Positions 46,394-59,712 of a DNA stretch of 64,000 nt are shown one piece after another. The stretch covers positions 81,386,437 to 81,450,436 of the forward strand of contig CM070500.1 of the NCBI GenBank assembly GCA_036346375.1, in the 5' to 3' direction. Origin of the DNA: Guadua angustifolia. Taxonomy: Eukaryota; Streptophyta; Magnoliopsida; Poales; Poaceae. The notes below the pieces were generated by a model. The model was not told where the DNA came from. It saw nothing but the letters and a program-made list of their open reading frames with translations, and searched no databases. The first letter of the stretch is position 1; each line of letters starts with the position of its first letter. Position numbers and translations under genes: made by a program.

Positions 46394-47790
46394 GACCCTA
46401 TATGACCATTTGGGCCGGGCTCATGCTAGCACAGCATGCTCTGGGCACGGTGGCCTGAGCGGCATGGAAGCACGAGGGTGGCACATCAGGCCCGTGCCTG
46501 GCTCGACCCGCAGCAGTGCACATGGCACGCAACCAAGCACACGGCTAAGCACATAGCGAAGGGGGAGGTGTAGGGGCGGGGGAGGCGTTACCTAGCCGGA
46601 GGGCACCATCGTGGCAGCCCATCATCGTCGCACGCAAGCCTGCACCGTGTTGCGCCCTTGTCCTTGCCCCACCTCGCCCACGCCTCGCCAAGCCCCACCC
46701 TGTCGCCTCTCGCCTTGCCCGCGCCACACCCCGCATCTGCCGCCCGACACCGTGGCCCACTTTGCCCGCACCACGTCCTTGCCACGCCCGCCATGGTCCC
46801 TTGTGTGCCACGCCCCTTGCCGCACCACACCCACCCACCGTGGGAGATGAGGGGGTGGAGAGTGGAGGGAGGGAGGCGGGGTGACAGAGGGGAGGGCACG
46901 GTGAGTAGGTGGAGGGGAGGGGCCAAGGTGGGGAGCGGAGGGTGGCGGAGGGGCTAAGGGAGGGGCGGTGGAGGGCGACGGGGGCAGGTGGAGGAGCGAA
47001 GGGCGATGAGGGAGAAGGAAGGGACGGAGGGAGGCAAGGCGGTGGAGGGGCAGCAGGAGGCAAGGCGACAGGGCGTAAGGCTTGGAGAGGGCGGTGATGA
47101 GGGGTGTCGGGTGTGTAGAGGAGGAGCGTCGGGTGCAGAGGGCGGCCGAGCTGGGGGAAGGGCACCGGACGGAGGAGTTGAGGGGAGCTAGGGAGGCGAG
47201 CAGGTGGCCGTGCGAGGCCATGGGGCGGGGAGACTGGGAGAGAGCAAAAAAGGAGGGGGCGTGCCTCGACGGGAAAAAAGAGGGGGCGGACCACGGCGCG
47301 CAATGCCACGACAAAGGCGTGCGTGGCTTAGCGCGCGAACTAGCGTAGCCTAGGCATGCATGGCATGGCATGATCACGTCCTGGGAGCAAGCCGGCTAGG
47401 AGATAGGCTTACACGCGAGCCTAGTGTGTCACAGAGATGAAGAGGGATAAGTGTCATGAAAGGAAAGAGCGTCCTCTGGCAAAATATGCCTTCGTATGGG
47501 GTAGAGGCGAGTCTCAGCTAGGCGCCTTCCTTTTTGGGTTTTTAATTTTTTTTTCATTTAAGCTTTTAATTGCAACTAGATATTTCTGTGATTCTCAGAA
47601 GTATCAAACTAACTCCAAAATTTATGAAATTTTTGTGGGCGTTCTTGGGTAGTACTTATCTTTCTATAAAATTTTCAGCATTTTAGCGGCCTTAGGTTTT
47701 TCTTATAAATTCATTTAATATCTCAAATTCAATATAAATTATAGTATTTGATTTTTGCAAAAGTAGCAACCTAGCTCAAAAATTCTTGAA
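46394..47790. repeat. Direct repeat block A, copy 2
   Basis: Second copy of 44533-45894 in the same orientation. It differs by substitutions and many small indels, mostly in G runs. It begins directly at the end of block X and ends at the same TTCTTGAA as copy 1. Confidence 0.85.
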
Positions 47791-47820
47791 ACATTTTGGA
47801 GAGGCATTTCAAGATATTAA

Positions 47821-48284
47821 GGGGGTGTTTGACACAGCTCTAACTCCACCAAAATCTGTTGAGTTGGTAAAGCAGGGTATTCTTAGAGGGTGTTTGGGAC
47901 AGCTCCAGCTCCACCAATATCTGTGGAGTTGGTGGAGTAGGTTATTTCTAGCTCCAAAATTTATGGAGCTAGAGTTGTGGGTACATTAAGAGTGTTTAGG
48001 TAGATCATCTTGTTTACATTTTAAACTAAAAATATAAACTTAATTCACTTTATTTTAGCCTATAAGTTTCAGATCTGAACTGAATTTGGAATCTGGAGCT
48101 CTCCCAAACAGGGCCTTAGCTTCATAAATTTATAGAGCTGGAGTTGTGGGTACATTAAGAGTATTTATGTGAGTCATCTTGTTTACATTTTAGACTAAAA
48201 ATATAAACTTAATTCACTTTATTTTAGCCTACAAACTCCAGATCTGATGTGAAGCTGGAATATGGAGCTCTGCCAAACAGGGCC
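47821..48284. mobile_element. Tourist-like MITE, outer copy
   Basis: The left end is GGGGGTGTTTGACACAGCTC and the complemented right end GGCCCTGTTTGGCAGAGCTC. TAA lies on both sides (47818-47820 and 48285-48287). Without the inner copy it is 231 bp. Confidence 0.85.
47886..48115. mobile_element. Tourist-like MITE, inner copy nested in its own family
   Basis: 230 bp. It begins GAGGGTGTTTGGGACAGCTC; the complemented right end is GGCCCTGTTTGGGAGAGCTC. It is flanked by TTA on both sides (47883-47885 and 48116-48118). Outer sequence resumes exactly after the second TTA. Confidence 0.88.
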
Positions 48285-48980
48285 TAAGAACCTAAATAAA
48301 TATGTCCAAGCTTTGCACTATTTTGATTTTAATGTTTAAAATTCAAATTTAGCAGTTATAAAATAGATAAGGAATCTTCTTTAAATGCAAAAATTTCAGA
48401 AAATCCATAGAAAATGCAGATAAATAAATTTGGCAACTCATAATTTATTTTATGGTACGATTTGGGATGGTAAAATTTATGCATACCAACGGTCCTTACT
48501 TTCTAACAAAGCAATTAAGGATCTACTCCTTCCCTCCCAAGTCCATCATACACAGAAACCAAGGAAACATTAAATTCAAAAATTTAATGTTATTGGATCA
48601 TATGTACTCCTTTATTTAATGTACTGAAACTATTTATTCATTATTCCTTGCATTAAAGTGTTAAAGTGGAGGTATTGTGTGAAAATATTAAAATAGCTAC
48701 ACTTTAATTCACTCAGTAGCTTGTACCGTAAGACAACCCTTTCGAAATAATAGTGCCATATTACGGGATGGTTGACATACAATACGAAATAGTACAATAC
48801 AAGCACGAAGACAGACAGAATGCTCTATTTAGCCTTAAACGAATGATTGTTGGAGTATGTTCTATCTAAAAGGCCCAACAAGATGCTGATTGCTGCATTT
48901 TTATTTGATTCAATTTTGCTCTAACGGGGTATTGACTCGTATCTTAGCTTACCTGGTTTGCTCAAAGAGGTTGTATATGA

Positions 48981-49520
48981 CTAGGTTGAGTTGTGCGTGA
49001 TGCCGCGCCGCGAGGAAAAAACCTGGCACGAGTTTTTGTAAATCGAATTTGCGGAACCACGGGTCTCTTTTTTCAAAATAATCGGCAGAAGGATCTATTT
49101 ATGATTTCAATTTTTTTTAATAAAAAAATCGACGAAAGGACCTAAACACGATTTCCAATTCAGCTATAAACCCTCGACGAATCTGTGTTTTTAAAAACCA
49201 TTTTTTAGAAAACCGTGTGCAAAAAAATCGACGAAAGGATCTAAAAAAACCATTTTTTAGAAAACCGTGTGCAAAAAAAATCGATGAAAGGACCTAAATG
49301 CGATTTCCAATTCAGCTATAAACCGCGTGTAAGGACCTAAACGGAATTTCGAAATTTCTCGAGTCTATCTTACTTAAAAACGGCCGAAAGGATCTAAACA
49401 TGATTTTTAATTTTTTCGAAAGGACCTAAACGTGATTACCAAACTTTCTAGGAGCCTCTCCCAGAGGCGACACGTGGCCCGTTGGGAAGCCAGCATTCCC
49501 AGGCTCCATTATATAGTAGA
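48981..49520 (-). mobile_element. Non-autonomous Helitron
   Basis: Read on the minus strand it starts TCTACTATATAATGGAGCCT after an A, carries several 'AGGACCTAAACG'-type purine motifs, and ends with a GC-rich GCGGCGCGGC stretch and CTAG before T. 540 bp, no coding sequence. Confidence 0.72.
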
Positions 49521-51504
49521 TATACAGCCTCTTGTGTTTCTTCACCCTCCTCCACATTCACATCTAAAACCTGCCGGACATGGGTTTAGATACAACTGAA
49601 ATGGAGCATTAATTATGGATGCCCTACCCTAATTATTAGCTAGTACATGGTTTTTCACCACAACTTAGACACATTTTTGATGGCATGATTGGCCCCAAGA
49701 TTTATACCAACCCTCATCCTTAAAAATTCCCTCCTTCCCAACAACAGGATCTTCCGAACGGATGGGGCAACTCACGAGCAAATCCTCCAGCCGATCAAAG
49801 ACGAGACAGCTAACTGGGTTTCTGTGGGAGCGACGCACCTTGGAAAAATCCTGCACTGCCGCCATTAGCAATTTCTTTTTCTTTTTCCTTTTTCTTGTCA
49901 TCTTCTTCTCCTCTATCCTTATTCTAAAAGTCTAAACCCTGCCTGCCTTAGCTCTCTTGGGTGCCCCCTCTGCACCTACGTTCCATGTACCTGAACTCTG
50001 GTTTCCTCCTTCTTTAATTCAATCACGGCACGCCGTTTTCCAAAAAAAAAAATCCCTCCTTCCCATGTCCTCCTACTAAACCCAGTTGCCACCTCTTCCA
50101 CAGCCAAGTGCATCGACTATCATCGTCGTCCCATTAGCATCGGCATTGCCCATGATCCCATCGACGTGGCCCGACCATGGCGGCCACGATAGCCGAAAGG
50201 TGATGATGGTGCCACCTGCCTCCTCATCCCCTCTCCCTACTTCTGTCGCTGCCGCCGGGTTGTAGACGTCACTGCCCCGGCCGCCTCCCAAGCCACCATC
50301 ACCATATTCTCCATTGCCGCGGTAGCCACAGTCCAGTAGCCATTCTCGACCACAAGGTGATCCTAGAGACCTAACCGGACCACAAATCTTGAGGCATATT
50401 CAATGGTAAGAAAAGTGTTTGATATTGGGATAAGATCAAGGTAAGTGATGCCTGGCAAATCCTAAACAACAGCAAGGATGAAGAGACTGCTGTCAGAATT
50501 TAAAAAGCAAATCAATATTCACGCCACCCAATCCACTGATTGCCATGTGTGTGTCTCGCAAGTTGAAATCTAGCGTTTGTTCCACACTCACTATGTACTC
50601 ATGTGGCGTCCATTTCTCTAATTATATGATCTGATTGTTTCTTTATGCAGATCTAGTATTAAGTAGACCGCCGACAGATGAAAAGAAGAAAGAAAGAAAG
50701 AAAGAAAAAGAAGACGGCAGATGTCAGTCCACGGTTCCAACAGAGAACATGTTAATTTGTCAATCAAACCCTTACATCATAGTATCCATATGTCTTTGAT
50801 CTCCAGAAACAGTGTCCATCTACAAATGCTTAATTATATTGACTGTCTATTCGAATTGAGGGAGACCTATAATAAACAAGCTACAGGTGTTAATAAAGAA
50901 CGGAGAACTAAATTCATCGATGTCAATATGGCATATGAGCCGTTGCTCATATCTCGATATACACTAGTCACAAAAACCAAACGCGAAAGCATGATGGGCA
51001 AACATGGATAACACTAGCTTCGTGCATGTGTGATTCAATTTGAGTTAGCTTTACAATTCATTGTATCTTTGAACTGCATTAGAAAACGAAACGAATACGC
51101 CCCGACGAAGAATCTCATGCAATTAATAAACATTAGATCTTACTAGATCAAAAGAACGCCACAATTGTAAAGAAACGATGGCAACTGCTGGGGTGAATCA
51201 TTGCGCAGTTCAATTCTACTTCTTGCAGCCGGAATATTTTAGATCAAACTTTGAGTAAGCTTCCTTTGGCTTTAATTTTTTAACATATGCTCTCATTCCG
51301 AAGTTGGCTTTGAGTTTGTTGTTGCATCTAAGGAGAAAGCAAGACTAGTAGCCTTTAAGAATAAGCCCCAAAAAAAAAGAATACTAAGCCTTCACTCTTT
51401 AGGTAACTTCCTCTATGATACTGACCAATTATTAGCTAAAAGTAAATACAACTACATGATGTACAGGGACAGACTTAGATTGCAATATGTTTTGTCTTGT
51501 ACAC
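49521..51504. other. Gene-free region
   Basis: No gene recognised. It includes a pyrimidine-rich tract near 49875-49910, a GAAA microsatellite (50685-50712) and a GC-rich patch at 50090-50340 whose frames show no family motif. Confidence 0.45.
50685..50712. repeat. GAAA tetranucleotide microsatellite
   Basis: Five or more GAAA units followed by AAAGAAG. Confidence 0.8.
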
Positions 51505-51760
51505 CTCCGGTCACAAGTAGTTGTCATTTTGGATATCAACACGGTCTCCAAAACACAACTTTGATCACTAATTTATATTATAACATATTTATAAAACCAA
51601 ATAAAAGTACATAATATTATAAAAATACTTTTCAAGATAAATCTACACATATGATTTTCATGTATTCAATTTAAATATTTACAAAGATATTGCTAGTTAA
51701 AATTTTGAGAGTTTGACTATACATATATCTAAAACGACAACTATTTATGACCGAAGGGAG
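51505..51760. mobile_element. Stowaway-type MITE
   Basis: The left end reads CTCCGGTCACAAGTAGTTGTC and the complemented right end CTCCCTTCGGTCATAAATAG, an inverted pair. The interior parallels 35258-35570. Confidence 0.7.
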
Positions 51761-51929
51761 CACTTGTTTTCGGCATGCATTAACTACCTTATTTCAAACT
51801 TACTTTCCAAAGTTAGACAAGTACACAGGCTTAGCCCCTAGCCTACTGTTTTCTAATGGGTTGGTGCAAGTCAGACTCAAAAACAGTATGTGGTCTCCCT
51901 CTCTTGTACTTAGGACCGTAAAAAAGCTC

Positions 51930-52210
51930 AAAGTTTACGAGCTACTCGACCTCGGTTCGTGAGAGGCACGGTTCAAACTCCGAACGAGCCAAACTTGAGC
52001 TCGATCTCAAGCTCGCGAGCTTAATCGAACCGAGCTCGAATAGCTCGCAAGACTACTTGAGTTTGAACCAAGCTTCCTTGAGCCGAGTTTACTCGACCTT
52101 ACCAAGTTTACCGAGCTTACTCGAGCCGAGTTCAAACCTAGATCAAGACTTGGACCCTAACTCGAGTTTGGATCAAACTTTACCGAGCTTGAGTCTGGAG
52201 GGCCAGAGCG
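51930..52210. repeat. CTCGAGC-rich degenerate repeat
   Basis: Variants of GAGCTCG, CTCGAGC and TCGAACC recur every 10-20 bases on both strands. It encodes Leu/Ser/Asp-rich frames that follow from the repeat. Confidence 0.55.
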
Positions 52211-52831
52211 AGCTTGGCTCGTGTACAGCCATGCTTGTATACACCTCAAAAACAATAACCAGCATTGCATCAGATCACGAAAGAAAGAGAGAGGAAAGCG
52301 AGGCTAGCCTCCCCCTCAAAACAATGCCCCACGGCAATAACCCAACAGCATTGGCAAGAGAAGAGGCAGCGACAGCAACGGCAAGAACGACGACAGCGGT
52401 ACGGCACGGCAGGGCACACCAATAACTGGAGGCGTCAAGCACTGCACGTCCGTGCCGTTGGTCCTATATGTGCTCGTGTCAAATCCGGAATGCAGACGAC
52501 CCCATTCCCCCGGCCCGTTCCGGCACGTCGCCACGACCAGATTGCGAACGCACTCGCGGCCGCATGCAGCGGCCACATCATGTCGTTTGTCTCCTTATAT
52601 ATGGAGCACCTAGTGCTTGTTTTCACCACGACGACTGCTACTACACACCACCACCAGCAGCAGCAGCACTCTTGCTCCCGACAGGGTTTTACAGAGAGGT
52701 CAAACAGAGCCGAAAGCGAGATCCTGTCAGAAATATCCGTCACCCACCCGTGCAACATCTCACCATAATCGAATTTGCAGTCTTTGATATAAGCAAAACC
52801 GTAGTTCAGGAAATTAAGGGCTCAAACTAAG

Positions 52832-52915
52832 GGACATTTGGAACGCAGAAATTTATAGGAAATGATTTGATTCCCGGAGAATTGGAAAAAGTTGGAGTAC
52901 TCCAAAACAAGGCCT
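52832..52915. mobile_element. Very short MITE
   Basis: About 84 bp. The left end AGGGACATTTGGAACGCAG and the complemented right end AGGCCTTGTTTTGGAGTAC are imperfect inverted repeats typical of grass Tourist/hAT MITEs. Confidence 0.45.
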
Positions 52916-54172
52916 GAAGGGGCGAGAGGGCAGGAGTGCACCACACATCACGACCCAAGTTCGAGATCCGACACGATGTGAAAAACACCCTTGGAAAAGA
53001 AAGAATTACCCTAAGTAGCCCCAGCACTCGGAGGTGCAATTTAGGGGAGCCCTCTGTCAGGCACCGCCCACGGTATGCAAACCCTTTCCGCTTGGAAATA
53101 ATAAGATATATATGTAAAAGGTGAGATTTGCACAGGTTCTTGGACAGTGCGGTACCAAGCAATGATGTGACCAAACCCATACCCCACGCTACCAAAATGA
53201 TTAACATCGCGATCCAATCACTAGTTTAATCTAATGATCAAAGGCCGCTTTTCTTATATGTGCCCCTCCCCTCCCATTGCATGCATGGTTCTATTCGTCC
53301 AGGTTAGCTTTGGATCAGTGATTAGATAGGCTAACATAGCCACACACTAATGGTTACGTCTAGTGGAGTCAGGGATTGGAGCTTTTGATTATGTTGTAAG
53401 GCACCAAGTGACGAGCTCATTAGTCAGTCAGACCTTGAGCTAATGCTAGGGTGCCTCCGTAGGATACTAGAACTCCACATTCCTTTCTTAACAAACTTAG
53501 CTTCATGTAGGACCCATAAGTTTGTTAATCTAGGTGAATAGGTAGAACCTTGCACTTAGCAAACATGGTGTAAGAACAAAGCAAAGGCCAAAGTGAAACC
53601 AATTTCTGTATTAGCTGGAACCTTTTTGGTTCTGGGCAAATCCATTGGCGAGACAAGGGTGTAGAGAAACTCTAGCTGTTAGTTTCCGCACTGCTTGCTA
53701 TTATTCTGTAAAATTGATCAGTAGATTATGTGAAAAAAATAGTTCGCTGAGTTATTTTTCCAATTGATTTATCTGTGGAAACTAGCAAGATGCAGTCTTT
53801 ATGAGAGAACTGAAAACTAAGGGAAATAAGTAATGACGCCTTACCTGAAACTTGAAGCTGACTGATGAGGAAAAAGGTACGGATATGGAGGTGCCCTGGT
53901 TCTGCACATGAACAGTTCTTTTAGGAAGCTTCATAACAATTGCTGGTCATGCAAAACTTTAAACTCAATATATCCATCACCCACTCAATGGGCAAACATT
54001 ACGAAAATTTAAAGTTTGGTTCATGCACGTAGCAACACTCAAATGGAGGTGGATGTGGCCCAGCTATGGATAGATGGACGCCAATCATTAAGATTTGCCA
54101 GGAATTTCCTTAGTTAAGGTGATTGGAAATGCCAGCTTGATTATAACCCGACAATCATTGGAACATTCTTCT

Positions 54173-54187
54173 AACCCTAACCCTAAC
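54173..54187 (+). repeat. Short telomere-like run
   Basis: About two units of CTAACCC. Too short to be a telomere remnant on its own; CCCTAA boxes also occur in plant promoters. Confidence 0.5.
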
Positions 54188-55337
54188 AAACAGAACAAGA
54201 TAGCTAGCTACCTGTATAGGAGTCAAGACACTATGAAAACTCGGATACCGAGATTAGACAACGGCCTTGGCAGTGTTAGTGGAAGAATTAATGCAGGAAA
54301 GTCACATGCAAAAACAAAACAAGTCGCCGTGTATGCAGAGAGGGGCATCACATTGGGAACAAAAGGAATCAATGAGGGGTGAGTGCAGCAAGGAGAGACG
54401 CTGGAACAACATTTCTTGGCAGCAGTAACGATCAGCAAGCCAAAGGGGGATGTCAGTAGTGACCTTGCACAGAGCCGTGCTCGTATTGCATGCAGCTGAC
54501 GAGGACATTGGTGAGTTGCAGTTAGGGCTTTACGAGTGTGGGTACAAGAAACATGAACAGGGGCAAGATGGGCTCGGAGGTTGATGGATCAAGGCCAGGA
54601 GCAAAGCATCTCTGTATGGGGCAACAGAAGCCGAGTACAGGCTCACTTTCGGTCCTTGGTATGAGTGCCCACAGATCATCCTGCAGTCTTGCACCATTAT
54701 GGACTGCTTGGGTATTTTCGTGTTACCATGGGAGTGCTCCTAAACGGTATAGGTAAAGATACCTGACAGTGTTTTGTGCAATTCTGTGATTGCTGGGTGT
54801 GATAGTTATGCTTTTTTTAGAGGTGTGAAAGTTATGTTGAATGGCAACGGTAAAAAGGAATGATAGGTAAGGTATCTTTATTCTTCAATGGAAGTAATTA
54901 CTAACCAAGGGATCTATAGAGCAACAGAAGGCTTGGCTTGAACAGGCACCCCTTGGTCATGGGAACTATTGCCTACAGACCTGTTTAGTTGCTGCAGCTG
55001 CTGGTAGTACACTTGTTTCTCCTGGCAGACCGCCACATATTATCACAGCGTATCCTCTGTACTGTGAATAAGCACGCAAATGATGTAAGGAATATGCAAG
55101 AGGAGTTGCAATGGTAAAATAAAATTAGGAACAATTTACTCTGCAGAACCAAGATATCTGTTGAGCACAAGCATTACCTTTTTTTTGCACAAGTAACAGA
55201 AAAAGGACGCATTGGTTTAGAAAAACGAGATGTATGCAGCACTGGTTTTGTCCTGGCAAACCATGCAAGTCGATTATGGGCAGTTGAGTAGAGGTTTGAA
55301 TAGCAACAGAGAAAACGGGACAATACTAAATAAAGAC

Positions 55338-55822
55338 TTCTGCAGACAATGGAGCTGTGATAATGGTAGAGAAAGGGCCTACACTTCTGTTTGACAGATC
55401 TAGTTCACACAGTGGAGCATTCCTAAGGCGAATTAAATCATAATCATGCACATCAATATGAATTAAGCAACTACCAGACAACAAATATATACATGGCTTG
55501 CGTTGCAGAACCAATAAAAGAACCTATTAAAAATAGCAAATTGCGTTGCAATTGGACCCTCGTTATTTATGGCCCCAACTATAGTGCCATTGCACTATTA
55601 CCGTATAACCGGTCCCTGCAAGCCGCGTAAGGCCACGTTTGCTAGCGTTCATCATCACATTTATCCCCATCTGTTCACAGTCCAGTTCGGGAGACCAGGG
55701 AGACCAGATTATGGCACCAGTTGCTTTCAGGACACCGTCCAACTATGTTGAAAGGCCCACTGGATTGCATGGTCATTGTGCCCCTGCCGGATTGCATTTA
55801 TCACTGGACTGGGAAGAAAAAT
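55338..55822. repeat. Second copy of block X
   Basis: It matches 45912-46393 in the same orientation with scattered substitutions and a small duplication of GGGAGACCA. Here it is not flanked by block A. Confidence 0.85.
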
Positions 55823-56572
55823 ATCAAACTACAGCTCCACTGATTGTCAACACCACTATGAACAGACAACAATAATGAGAGATAGTTAAAGCTAGATAAA
55901 CATGCTTACTCCCAGGCTATTTATCTATGCTATTTCTGAAAGTTACGTTGCTTTTATACAGCCAGCAACTCAAAAATATATGACTTTCGAGAAGGTGCAG
56001 ACAATGAACCAGAGATAGTGTTACCATTTCGACCAGATAGATTGATCTTGTGCAATTGTGTCTGCATATGTCGAAGATAGAATCCATAACATGTCTCAAG
56101 ATCACTATAGACCCCATAATGATGAAGTTAGGAAACCCACTCAGTCCCGGGGTTTTTTCTACTAGGTCTTCTGTACTTCTTTCATTCACCCTGAACAGAA
56201 GAAAATTATCAGAAACACATCAACAAAATTTCAACATAGAAAGGGACCAAAAAACACTCTTACCATTTAACACATCCTATCGCTGAATCTACCGTGCTTT
56301 TAACTAGGTTTTTCGGATAGCAGCATCACAAACTAGGTCAAGAAAATCTCTGCAGTATCAATAGAACAATGTACAACCAGAAAAGAGAAAATCCGCTAAA
56401 TATGGATGTCTAGCTACTCGCTATGAAGCTATTTTGCCCTCTATGGCTCTAACTGGTAGCATACTTAAATACAGAACCTAACACATGCAGTTGAGAAGGG
56501 ACCACAACAAGCCTTACCAATGCTGCTCTGCAGCATCTACTGTGACCATTAACTTTTGACAGAGAAAACCCA

Positions 56573-57045
56573 AATCAGTTTGTGAGAATATCATGTAGGT
56601 CCAAGAAGTCTCATAAACAATGAGATCTCGCAGAATTTGTTGTCAAGAAAATTACAAGGTTAGCAGAAGCCTTTTATGCAGCAGCTAGAAAGGTTCAGGT
56701 TTGTTCTTCTGATTGGCAACACCTGTGCTTTCAACACAACCAAGTGCAAGTAAATTCTTTCTTGATAAATTTTCTAATTCAAGTTGGCTCAACTAGTAAA
56801 GGTTTTTAAGCAAATCAGTTCATGAGAATATCACACATGTAGGTCCAAAATGTCTCATAAGCAGAATTTGTAGTCAAGAAAATTACAAAGTTAGCAGAGG
56901 CCTTCTATGTGGCAGCTAGAAAGGTTCAGCTGTGTTCTTCTGATTGGCAACACCTGTGCTTTCAACAAAACCAAGTGCAGGTAAATTCTTTCTTGATAAA
57001 TTTTCTAATTCAAGTTGACTCGACTAGCAAAGGGCTTTAAGAAGA
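56573..57045. repeat. Tandem duplication, about 235 bp unit
   Basis: 56573-56814 and 56815-57045 share GAGAATATCA, TGTAGGTCCA, GCAGAATTTGT, GCTAGAAAGGTTCAG and GATTGGCAACACCTGTGCTT in the same order. Confidence 0.85.
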
Positions 57046-59712
57046 TAATGTGCTCCCTTGCAAGCTAGCATAGAGTTCGCACACAAAACCGACAACACCA
57101 AGAAGAAAATCTCAGCAAGAGAAGAAAGAACAACACATAAATCCTTGGATGCAAATGAGATAAACAGTGAGAAAAGCCTGCTTACAAAGAGGGAAAAAAT
57201 GGAACTCTATGCTCGCAATTGTGCACAGCAATGCCCATTAGAATTGATAGCGTTACTAAGGGTTGATGTACTTGGGACGCCCTTCTTGCCAAGACAAGGT
57301 AGCAGTTACATCCATGTAGACCCCGTGTAGAGGTGACTGGGTCAAAATGTAATCATATCTATGCAGAATTGCAGATCTACTAGGACGAGGCTAGCAAATG
57401 AACCAAGTCACCTTTTGCAACTTTCTTTTGGTAGCTTAAGTGTTTTCCAAATATTCTTAGAAATAATACAACAAAATATGACCACATTGTGTTAATGGTT
57501 CAACAAGCCTTTGAAGTTTGAACTGCAGATTATTGTTCCAGAAGAGTAAAACCTGGGATCTGCCATGACCATGCCACTACAAAAATATTTTGTCTATATC
57601 AGAATGAACGAGCGTATCCATGGCATTTCAAGTAAGCTCTCTACAGTTTACAAATCATCAGCCTAAACAGCTAGCAAAGCTGGCCAACAAAAATAAGTTA
57701 TATCGTACCCACTATCAGCTACAGGTTTACAATAGCAAAACATAGCATGGCGTAATTATGGAGAACCAAAGTACAGCATTAGTTATAAGTTGGACTAAAG
57801 ATGCTTCAGGATAGTGACATCATAGTAGTCAGTGATAACTAGTGAGTATATTCAAGACAACGTGAGAACTTCTTTCAACCTTCAAGAGCTTCTGCCTTTG
57901 CATGATTGCATTGATAAGACAAAGGAACTTCTAGCCACCCACAGGTAAAAGAAAAACAGAACAAATGAAACCGATAATATAGCTAATGTATTGAAAATAG
58001 GTAGGAAACAAACGAAAAGGAAGCTTACATAGGCACACATGCTCATGCACAAACAAAAACAGTAGGTACATAAATAAAATGGTTCTTTTCAGATTACAAG
58101 AAAGAAATGAATTGCTCACCGACAATGCTTCTTTGGTTATTTCAACTATATAGTATATACAGAAAGAGACAGGCAAAAAGAAGCAATCATGCTGTTACAA
58201 TGCATTCAAGAAAGCTATTAAATGGAACTATGTTCTACTCTCTTACGTAGTTTGCAGCTTTCCAAACCATGATTTCAAGAACTTGTAATGATATTATTTT
58301 TCTTCTGGTCATGAAACAGTACATCCATACACATATTTGTGATCTGAAGAGTAAAAAGGAGACCAAAAGTAGTCTGAGATATCCTACATGGTCCTACAAA
58401 GAAAAATAAATGAACTGTATGTTGATTTTGTCATACCATATAAACAAAGAAAACTTACTGCATTGTTTTACTGACAGGTACCAACTGGTGACAACAGCGC
58501 ACAAATACAGTAAAGAGTATGAGAAAGAACTGATGCAATCCCAAGGCGATAAAGGTTTTTTACTACTCAGTTAAATATTATGCTACTACACAATTTGCTG
58601 TCAAAGTTTCATATGTTGGGGCAAGAAGACCTAGATCAACACCTGAGACACAATCGAAACTATATGTGTTTATGAAAGAAAACATGCTCAATGGTTCGGT
58701 GCATTCTCAGATAGCAGAAAATATAAAAGTCAAATGAATATCATAAACTAATAAAAATATAAAATTTTGAAAGAAAAAAATCCATGAGATTAGAAGAGAT
58801 GCGTCGCTTATCAACAGGATGAACCAGCAGTTTATCCAGGTTTATATTCTGTGGGGTAAGATATAACTCAATAATTTGCTCTAAGGTCATTTTCTTCTAA
58901 AGAATTGTGGAGGTCAAATGACCCCAAAATTTTCCTCACAGGTCAGACCAAACAAGCAGCCAGTATATGATGTTTATGCAGCCAACTCAATGGAACTACT
59001 CTCAGTTGAAGGGAACAGCAGCAGTTTAACTTGCCTTTTTGATTCGGCCAAAACAGCTGGGAATCAGGGAATAGATGTAATCCCTAATCCTCACACGGCA
59101 AACTGGGTAGATAGATTTGGCAATAGCAGAACAGCAGCACAGCTAGTATTATTGCCTTCGGTTTAGCAACAATAACAACAGGACAGTCGGACAGATGCAA
59201 ACCCAGCAGATAAAGCCAGCTTACAAACTTGTACAGATGCAAGCCAAAGTCACAGGAGTGCAAACCAATCTTGAAGACCAAATCACAAGTTGGAATCACA
59301 AGGACCAGCAAATAATTGAGGAACAACAATTTATCAATGGTAGCCACAATGAGAAACCCTACATTAGTTTCCAATGTCAAGAAATCACCAACCCCCATGG
59401 CTCAACTCGCCATCATGGCTTAACTTGATAAAAACTCATGAATGGAAATCTCAAGCAGAAAACATGGAACTTAAACGAAGTCACAAGATAAATTTAGCAC
59501 AACGTAAGTTCTGAAGGTTAGACTTTGATTCACATTATCAAATGCCATCCTTGAGGAAAAAGATACTCCCTACTAGCAGCATTAGCAGCTGCGGTAATGA
59601 ATAACTACTAGTGACAGAAGTCTAATTTAAGAAGTATACAAGTACAACCAAAAGTGAATACCAACAGCATGGCCTTCCGCCTCCAAAACTACAACTTCAT
59701 GTGCATCTATGA

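Larger units (their letters stand above)
52916..59712. other. Long gene-free region 3' of the phosphodiesterase gene
   Basis: No protein gene recognised on either strand in 6.8 kb. It contains a short telomere-like run, a copy of block X (55338-55822) and a tandem duplication (56573-57045). The 3' untranslated region of the phosphodiesterase gene should lie just below 59712. A long non-coding transcript cannot be excluded. Confidence 0.5.

Noticed and set aside
46545..47377. Matching long frames (254 and 251 codons) in repeat copy 2
   Set aside because: Same reason as copy 1. The frames diverge by small indels between copies.
44533..47790. A1 and A2 as LTRs of a standard retrotransposon
   Set aside because: No TG...CA ends, no primer site next to A1, no purine tract next to A2 and no pol. 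Kept as an unexplained repeat pair.
52265..52830. Overlapping frames of 107-167 codons near 52.3-52.8 kb
   Set aside because: Open in several frames on both strands, His/Gln/Ser-rich, no motif and no splice partners.
54173..54187. CTAACCC run as an interstitial telomere
   Set aside because: Only about two units. Telo-boxes of this length are common in plant DNA.
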